24,543 nt of DNA from a virus: positions 1 through 24,543 of the IMG/VR virus record IMGVR_UViG_3300043137_000171, one strand, 5' to 3'. A program made the position numbers and the translations under genes. Shown here piece by piece: positions 20,627 through 24,543 of the stretch; within the stretch, counting starts at the first letter, position 1, and each line of letters starts with the position of its first letter. The notes below the pieces were generated by a model. It made no database searches, was not told where the DNA came from, and worked only from the letters and a program-made list of their open reading frames with translations.

Positions 20627-20829
20627 TAATTGTTCCCCCAACGCAAGGCCATTATGGCAGCGTCTTGTTTATCTTTAAAATCAAAAATCATGTAATCTTC
20701 CGTCGGTCTTGTTATAAACTTATTACCTGGTAATCCAAATTCTTCTATTGCCCAGGCACAGATTTCATTCCACCATTCATCTGTGTTCTGACCTAACCGC
20801 CAGGATACTTTTATTCTATGGTTAAACAC
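20626..20829 (-). CDS. Small conserved phage protein between primase and helicase
   Basis: A 67-aa protein from a GTG at 20829, overlapping the primase gene by 8 bp. It has many aromatics (WWNEICAWAIEEFGLPG then TEDYMIFDFKDKQDA), a compact alpha-beta pattern. The motif recalls a small family common in marine T4-like phages. Being translationally bound between primase and helicase genes suggests a replisome role, but this is context only. Confidence 0.8.
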   Translation of the reverse strand: MFNHRIKVSWRLGQNTDEWWNEICAWAIEEFGLPGNKFITRPTEDYMIFDFKDKQDAAIMALRWGNN

Positions 20830-21787
20830 ACCACCGCCTTGCTATTAATTTAATCTTCAGTGGACTAGTCTCAATCGCCGATATTACACTTTGTAATGTG
20901 GCAGCTCTTCCAAATTTTTGAGCAGCTTGGTTTGCATCTTTAATTTCAGATGGCCATTCAGGGAAACTTACGCTCCATCCCAACTCAGCTGCTTGCAATG
21001 CCAACCTTAAGCCGGCAGCATCTTTATCCGGAAGTACCACAGGCTCGTTATCAATGTCTTCGATTATCTTTGCTTGTTCAGGACTAATTTCATTTGTCAT
21101 AATAGCAACACCGTCAAGAGATAATGCATCGTACTCTCCTTCTGTAACTATTGTGTATTTTCTATGGCTGCTTTGATGTTCAAGATTAAACACATAGCTA
21201 TGCGGCCTGCTTGCAATCATTTTTGCAGTTTTCTTATCTGGTACATCGCCAATCCAGCGGGCGCTGTAACCTATTAAGCGACCACTATCAGTGTAAGGAA
21301 GAATAACACGATTGTCCATTCCTTGAATCGGGCTTGCACTTGTGTACCAGTCTGTTAGCTCTAGTACACCTCTACTGTCAAGGTATTCGGCTGCTTCTAG
21401 TGTTAACTCTCGAACAGTCCATGGCCACTGTATCTCTGGCCAGTCGGGTTTCTTGAATGGTTCTTCAATGAATGCATCATCAACAACTACCTGATCCCAT
21501 AGCTGAATCTTTAAGCGTTGAATTTCGCCTTCGTCAACTCCCAGCACACGCATTAACTTAATCAGCTTGATACCAAGCTTTTGGCCGGGGCGCCAACCTG
21601 TAGTGTAACCACAGTTGAAGCAATGGTAACCAATTCGATCTTGTTCAAATTTTAGGCCGCCTCGGCGCTTGGAATCTGGTCGATGTCCATTTTGAACGCA
21701 CATAGGGCAGTTCATGGTCAACCAACCATTGGATGTTGTTTTTAATGTAGGCAGGTGGGCCCGAAGCGTATTCTCAACTAAACTCAT
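20822..21787 (-). CDS. DNA primase, T4 gp61 type
   Basis: A 321-aa primase that makes RNA primers for lagging-strand synthesis. The N-terminal zinc-binding domain has C27-x2-C30 (CPMC) and C56-x2-C59 (CFNC). A TOPRIM catalytic domain follows with VTEGEYDALS (214-223; E218 or its neighbour binds metal) and a DKDAAG element at 254-259 (LPDKDAAGLRLAL). No helicase domain is fused: the helicase is encoded separately. The ATG at 21787 is 11 nt after the previous stop, with no Shine-Dalgarno. Together with 20626-19145 it gives the T4-like two-gene primosome. Confidence 0.93.
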   Translation of the reverse strand: MSLVENTLRAHLPTLKTTSNGWLTMNCPMCVQNGHRPDSKRRGGLKFEQDRIGYHCFNCGYTTGWRPGQKLGIKLIKLMRVLGVDEGEIQRLKIQLWDQVVVDDAFIEEPFKKPDWPEIQWPWTVRELTLEAAEYLDSRGVLELTDWYTSASPIQGMDNRVILPYTDSGRLIGYSARWIGDVPDKKTAKMIASRPHSYVFNLEHQSSHRKYTIVTEGEYDALSLDGVAIMTNEISPEQAKIIEDIDNEPVVLPDKDAAGLRLALQAAELGWSVSFPEWPSEIKDANQAAQKFGRAATLQSVISAIETSPLKIKLIARRWCV

Positions 21788-21798
21788 ATAGAGCTAGT

Positions 21799-22596
21799 TT
21801 ATACTCTTATAAGAACTTTGTCAAGTGTGCCGGCGTTCGAAGCAGCGTCGGTTTTAACTATTCGGAGCCAGCGTACACCGGCATAATAGTTGTATGGGTC
21901 AATGCCAGTGAAACCCCTTAGGTCAAGGTTTGAAACTGCATAGTCCTGTGGCTTTAGGTTTGCCCATAACGTGTCACCTGTGACCACTTCGTCCATTGTG
22001 CCTTGGACAACAATAGTTCCTGTCCAATTGGTTGCATAAACACCAACAGTGAACAAACTTGTATCTTTTCTAAAGTACTGCGGACCATTAAATGCACTAG
22101 ATATCATGATACCATCTGAATTAGTAAATGATGTTACTTCTTCTGTGCTACGACTTGTTGGTACTACTGCATCCTTTACTTCAACATCGAATGCACCTTG
22201 CATTGCTCTATTCCAAGTTAGTGCAGTTTCTAAACCTTCGGCATTGATGAATGTGGCGCCAAGCGCATAGATTCCGTTGCTCAGCGTCATTAAGTCTCGA
22301 GCAAATACCACTATCTGCGCTTGGCCATTTTCAGCAACAATGGGCCTAGCTCTACGTCGGAAAATTGTTGCACCAGTTTCCCTATTCCACATTGTGATAG
22401 TGATTTCCCTGCGTAATAAACTAACAGGGCGACGATCGCTACCAGTGATGGTTAGATCTAACAGATTGTCAACACCTTTAAACCAAACAATACGCTGATC
22501 AGTGTAGGATGGTGCATGTCTAGTAGTACTAGGACCTGTGCCCGCACCGGCATAGTTTAATGTTGCTGTTGGAATGCTTGAATTGAGTGTCGCCAT
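21799..22596 (-). CDS. Probable virion structural protein (265 aa)
   Basis: A 265-aa beta-rich protein starting MATLNSSIPTATLNYAGAGT, Ser/Thr/Gly/Asn-rich, with few Lys and no cysteine. The sequence looks like a tail, fibre or neck component (ANGIYALG-like strands, YNYYAGVRWLRI near the end) but no specific family is certain. I chose the ATG at 22596 since it lies right after the GCTAAATA element; the frame extends upstream to 22728, opposite to a plus-strand gene. It stands alone between primase genes and the polymerase-like fragment, as a late island among early genes. Confidence 0.82.
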   Translation of the reverse strand: MATLNSSIPTATLNYAGAGTGPSTTRHAPSYTDQRIVWFKGVDNLLDLTITGSDRRPVSLLRREITITMWNRETGATIFRRRARPIVAENGQAQIVVFARDLMTLSNGIYALGATFINAEGLETALTWNRAMQGAFDVEVKDAVVPTSRSTEEVTSFTNSDGIMISSAFNGPQYFRKDTSLFTVGVYATNWTGTIVVQGTMDEVVTGDTLWANLKPQDYAVSNLDLRGFTGIDPYNYYAGVRWLRIVKTDAASNAGTLDKVLIRV

Positions 22597-22601
22597 AGCA
22601 T

Positions 22602-22609
22602 TATTTAGC
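22602..22609 (-). promoter_or_regulatory. Late-type promoter GCTAAATA
   Basis: Minus-strand GCTAAATA (22609-22602), 5 nt before the ATG at 22596. A T4-type late start would fall at the ATG itself, giving a leaderless mRNA. The element is identical to four other copies in this window. Confidence 0.65.
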
Positions 22610-22642
22610 TGACCAAGCTTTTTTAAAATGCTAAGTACTTCG

Positions 22643-23017
22643 ATGGATAATAAAGTCAAAGAATTTCTAGAAAGATTCCCGTTTATGAGCTTGGTACGAT
22701 ACGGTGACCAAGAACTCGTAGGTATCATTCAAAATAGTGATCAAACAGTTGTCACTATGTACGTCTACAACTTGCTAAAAGACGAAGCGGATAAAACATC
22801 GTTTATTGAGTGCGGGGAAGAATGGTGGTGGGGTTCAAATCGAATAATCCCAATTAACATTGTTTTAAAAGCTCCAATGCGACAGTTTACCTATGCATTG
22901 AAAACTTATTCTACCAAAGATTTTGAAGTACTACACGGGTACCAAACTAGCTTAACTAATGTAATTACTAAACGTACAAAGAGACGTCAAATTAGTTTAG
23001 TTAGGAAGATGACCTAA
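22643..23017 (+). CDS. Conserved plus-strand phage protein (124 aa)
   Basis: A 124-aa protein starting MDNKVKEFLERFPFMSLVRY, beta-rich (LVGIIQNSDQTVVTMYVYNL) with a W-rich segment (EEWWWGSNRIIPINIVLK) and a very basic C-terminus. I recall close relatives in T4-like cyanophages, none with a function. The ATG at 22643 fits them better than the in-frame ATG at 22628; neither has a Shine-Dalgarno. Its last 17 bp overlap the convergent 3' end of the polymerase-like gene. Confidence 0.8.
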   Translation: MDNKVKEFLERFPFMSLVRYGDQELVGIIQNSDQTVVTMYVYNLLKDEADKTSFIECGEEWWWGSNRIIPINIVLKAPMRQFTYALKTYSTKDFEVLHGYQTSLTNVITKRTKRRQISLVRKMT

Positions 23018-23585
23018 GCTCTTCACATATCAAGTTCATCTGAGCCACAATTGCAACCGCATACGCCGTGGCATGGCTCTTCTTAAAAAAGTATTCGTCG
23101 GAATCTGGTTTAACCCAAACTTCCTTCATAATCATATTCCAAGATTTTCCAATTAGATATCGTTTGGCAGGACGAATCATTGCAAGCACTGCTGCCAATT
23201 GTTCAACTGAACTGGGACAAGTTTTTCGCAGAATATCACCATGTCCATTTAAGTGAAATAGCAAATTCACAAAATCATCTTGTTGCAACAGTTCCCAAAT
23301 TGGCTCTTGCTGTGCAAGCCTGTCCAAGTGTTCTTTATCTTTGACTCGTTGGTATAAGCTAACGTTAAGAAGGTCAACTTTAAAGAAGCCTAGTTCATCT
23401 GCTTCTTTGTAATCAACCCCGCACCATCCGGTAAACGGGTTTACCGGAACTGGATGAAAGTACACACCCGTTTTATGCTTCTGTTTTGTTTTGTTTGGCA
23501 TTACCAAGGTTGCAGGAACGTGTGGCAGTAGTTTTAACAACTGCTCTCTGTCGGCAAAGTCAATGTCAACGTCAGGGTGGCTCAT
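23001..23585 (-). CDS. Miniature DnaE-like (C-family polymerase) fragment
   Basis: A 194-aa protein matching pieces of bacterial DnaE in order. PDVDIDF at 4-10 parallels the catalytic DFDVDF of E. coli DnaE, so D7 and D9 match D401 and D403. GVDYKEADELGFFKVDLLNV at 56-75 parallels the KFDFLG strand, with D71 matching D555. LLFHLNGHGDILRKTCPSS at 108-126 parallels the AVFQLESRGMKDLI region, and IRPAKR (137-142) follows as in DnaE. KKSHATAYAV at 168-177 parallels the KSHSAAYAL motif. The PHP domain, most of the intervening palm, thumb and fingers and the C-terminal domains are missing. All three carboxylates survive. The ATG overlaps the previous stop as ATGA. Residue matches are from memory of DnaE. 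Confidence 0.72.
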   Translation of the reverse strand: MSHPDVDIDFADREQLLKLLPHVPATLVMPNKTKQKHKTGVYFHPVPVNPFTGWCGVDYKEADELGFFKVDLLNVSLYQRVKDKEHLDRLAQQEPIWELLQQDDFVNLLFHLNGHGDILRKTCPSSVEQLAAVLAMIRPAKRYLIGKSWNMIMKEVWVKPDSDEYFFKKSHATAYAVAIVAQMNLICEELRSSS

Positions 23586-23782
23586 TTAATTTTTTTTCTA
23601 AGTAAGTCTAACAGTTCGCGTTGTTGCTTTTTGATTTCTTCGACTTCTGAATTCATTCTGTCAAGCTTTTCAATAAAGTCGAGCAAACGACTTTCTAGCA
23701 ATTCGAATCGAGTACCTGCTGCATTGTCGTGTTTATCCACTTCACTTCGCTCGGGTTTTTTTGTAATTTTTTTATCCACCAT
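23582..23782 (-). CDS. Coiled-coil ORF overlapping the zinc-finger gene
   Basis: A 66-aa Lys/Glu-rich frame starting MVDKKITKKPERSEVDKHDN, with a clear heptad coiled coil from about residue 27 (FELLESRLLDFIEKLDRMNS then VEEIKKQQRELLDLLRKKI). It joins the polymerase-like gene by an ATGA overlap, which supports the 3' part. The first 88 bp lie inside the 3' end of the zinc-finger gene in another frame, so either the overlap is real or the true start is internal, for example the ATG at 23656. Function unknown. Confidence 0.62.
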   Translation of the reverse strand: MVDKKITKKPERSEVDKHDNAAGTRFELLESRLLDFIEKLDRMNSEVEEIKKQQRELLDLLRKKIK

Positions 23783-24387
23783 TCTGTGTCCACATGTTTA
23801 GCAACTGTATCAATTTGTCCAGGCTCCATTCTATCTAATAATTTTTGTGCTGCATCTGTACTGTATATTATCCAAGGACTTAGTTTTCCAAGTACTACCA
23901 TATTCATACCAGCAGCTGGCGAAATTTTATTAAAAAAGTCTTGCCAATTGTTCCCAGTTGTGTCTCCCCATTCTTGCATTGCAAGTATAGTTCGTTCTAA
24001 TGCCCGGTCAGCAGTTTCTTTCTTAGAAGCTTCCTGTACATACAGTTGATAAGTCCCGGGCTTTTGCCAATCGCTTAACCTAACACCCATCTTAAAAATC
24101 CAATGAATGAATTTGTCGCTTTCGATAGGTCGCAGCTCAATCAAGTAGTTAGCAAATTTTACAAAGCTGATATAATCTTGGCTCCTAATAAAATCGTCAA
24201 CTGTCTTAACCTTTTTAGTGGATGGGCTAACATATTTTATAAAGTCAGACCATACTCTAAACGCAATACGACTGTCTGTGTCATCTTTACACATCCACCT
24301 ACGCTTCTTTTCACACATGTGACTACTCAATGTGCTTTCGCGGGCAAATGCTTTATTACAGAATTTGCATTGATAGTCCTGTACCAT
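23695..24387 (-). CDS. Zinc-finger phage protein (230 aa)
   Basis: A 230-aa protein with an N-terminal finger: C7-x2-C10-x12-H23-x-C25 (CKFCNKAFARESTLSSHMC), resembling a C2H2/C2HC finger, followed by an Arg/Lys patch and a helical body without recognised motif (SFVKFANYLIELRPIESDKF, GVRLSDWQKPGTYQLYVQEA). Similar finger proteins occur in T4-like marine phages. The ATG overlaps the preceding stop as TAATG, with AAGGAT about 10 nt upstream. DNA binding is inferred from the finger; the helical body may act in replication or late transcription. Confidence 0.85.
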   Translation of the reverse strand: MVQDYQCKFCNKAFARESTLSSHMCEKKRRWMCKDDTDSRIAFRVWSDFIKYVSPSTKKVKTVDDFIRSQDYISFVKFANYLIELRPIESDKFIHWIFKMGVRLSDWQKPGTYQLYVQEASKKETADRALERTILAMQEWGDTTGNNWQDFFNKISPAAGMNMVVLGKLSPWIIYSTDAAQKLLDRMEPGQIDTVAKHVDTEWWIKKLQKNPSEVKWINTTMQQVLDSNC

Positions 24388-24543
24388 TATTTAAACAAAT
24401 CCTTGATATCTTTATTACCCATGTTTTTAGCTACTGCAATATCTTCCAATACTGCATTGCCATTTATAGTTCTAAACAGTTCAATTTCATCGTCGCTCAT
24501 TGCAGGAAACTGTTCAATTAGCCATGCAGTCAGTTTATCCTTT
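24387..24543 (-). CDS. C-terminal part of an unknown phage protein
   Basis: The minus strand is open from the right edge to a TAA at 24389-24387, giving about 51 C-terminal residues (KDKLTAWLIEQFPAMSDDEI and onward, ending KDIKDLFK). The end is helical and charged. The stop overlaps the start of the zinc-finger gene as TAATG, so translational coupling is likely. The rest is outside the window and the function cannot be judged. Confidence 0.7.
   Translation of the reverse strand, partial: KDKLTAWLIEQFPAMSDDEIELFRTINGNAVLEDIAVAKNMGNKDIKDLFK

Noticed and set aside
1-24543. CRISPR array, insertion sequence, integrase, inteins or introns
   Set aside because: No regularly spaced repeats, transposase or integrase motifs were seen; nrdA, nrdB, helicase and primase are continuous.

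Overview
The window is a piece of a lytic, T4-like (Straboviridae/Kyanoviridae-type) myovirus genome. The T4 core is represented by a gp61-type primase, a gp41-type DnaB helicase, class I ribonucleotide reductase NrdA/NrdB with a glutaredoxin, an RIIA homologue, an RNA ligase and a tail-tip PAAR protein. Many of the small genes look like the conserved hypothetical proteins of marine T4-like phages (cyano-, pelagi- and methylophages); that resemblance is from memory, not from a search. Genes are packed with ATGA or TAATG stop/start overlaps, and almost all lie on the minus strand. Only two genes are on the plus strand. The host cannot be named. The tmRNA type (permuted, tag ANDSQFALAA) would fit an aquatic proteobacterium.

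Layout in minus-strand transcription order, from high to low coordinates: (1) 24543-23001: an unknown protein cut by the edge, a zinc-finger protein, a coiled-coil ORF and a miniature DnaE-like polymerase fragment; plus-strand gene 22643-23017 converges on it. (2) 22596-21799: putative virion protein. (3) 21787-19145: primase, a 67-aa protein and helicase, met head-on by plus-strand gene 18719-19144. (4) 18675-12948: ten genes of a probable virion/late block, including a second covalent-nucleotidyltransferase-like protein. (5) 12900-11774: RecB/Cas4-like nuclease and a conserved phage protein. (6) 11696-8017: nrdA-nrdB-grx. (7) 8027-4394: Sm-like protein, PAAR tip, M15 peptidase, a 563-aa protein and a 203-aa protein. 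(8) 4346-3536: smpB followed by a circularly permuted (two-piece) tmRNA gene with its own promoter and terminator. (9) 3440-1196: small genes, RNA ligase and metallophosphoesterase. (10) 1097-1: a 57-aa protein and rIIA.

The most exciting feature is the self-contained trans-translation module at 3536-4380. It holds smpB, a consensus sigma70 promoter, a permuted tmRNA with an alanine-identity G3-U70 wobble, and a terminator. The tmRNA intervening segment folds as a near-continuous extension of the acceptor stem. It suggests that the phage brings its own ribosome-rescue and protein-tagging system, or redirects the host's.

Regulation is readable. Five near-consensus sigma70 promoters, all with 17-bp spacers, precede the gene blocks at 1097, 3440, the tmRNA, smpB and the nuclease. 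A second class, the octamer GCTAAATA, occurs five times, always between or at the ends of genes, and resembles the T4 late promoter TATAAATA. One pair forms a divergent palindrome. A 14-bp hairpin over the M15 peptidase ribosome-binding site, with a late-promoter-like sequence reaching into its loop, resembles the control of T4 lysozyme gene e. Several promoters abut their start codons, which suggests leaderless mRNAs.
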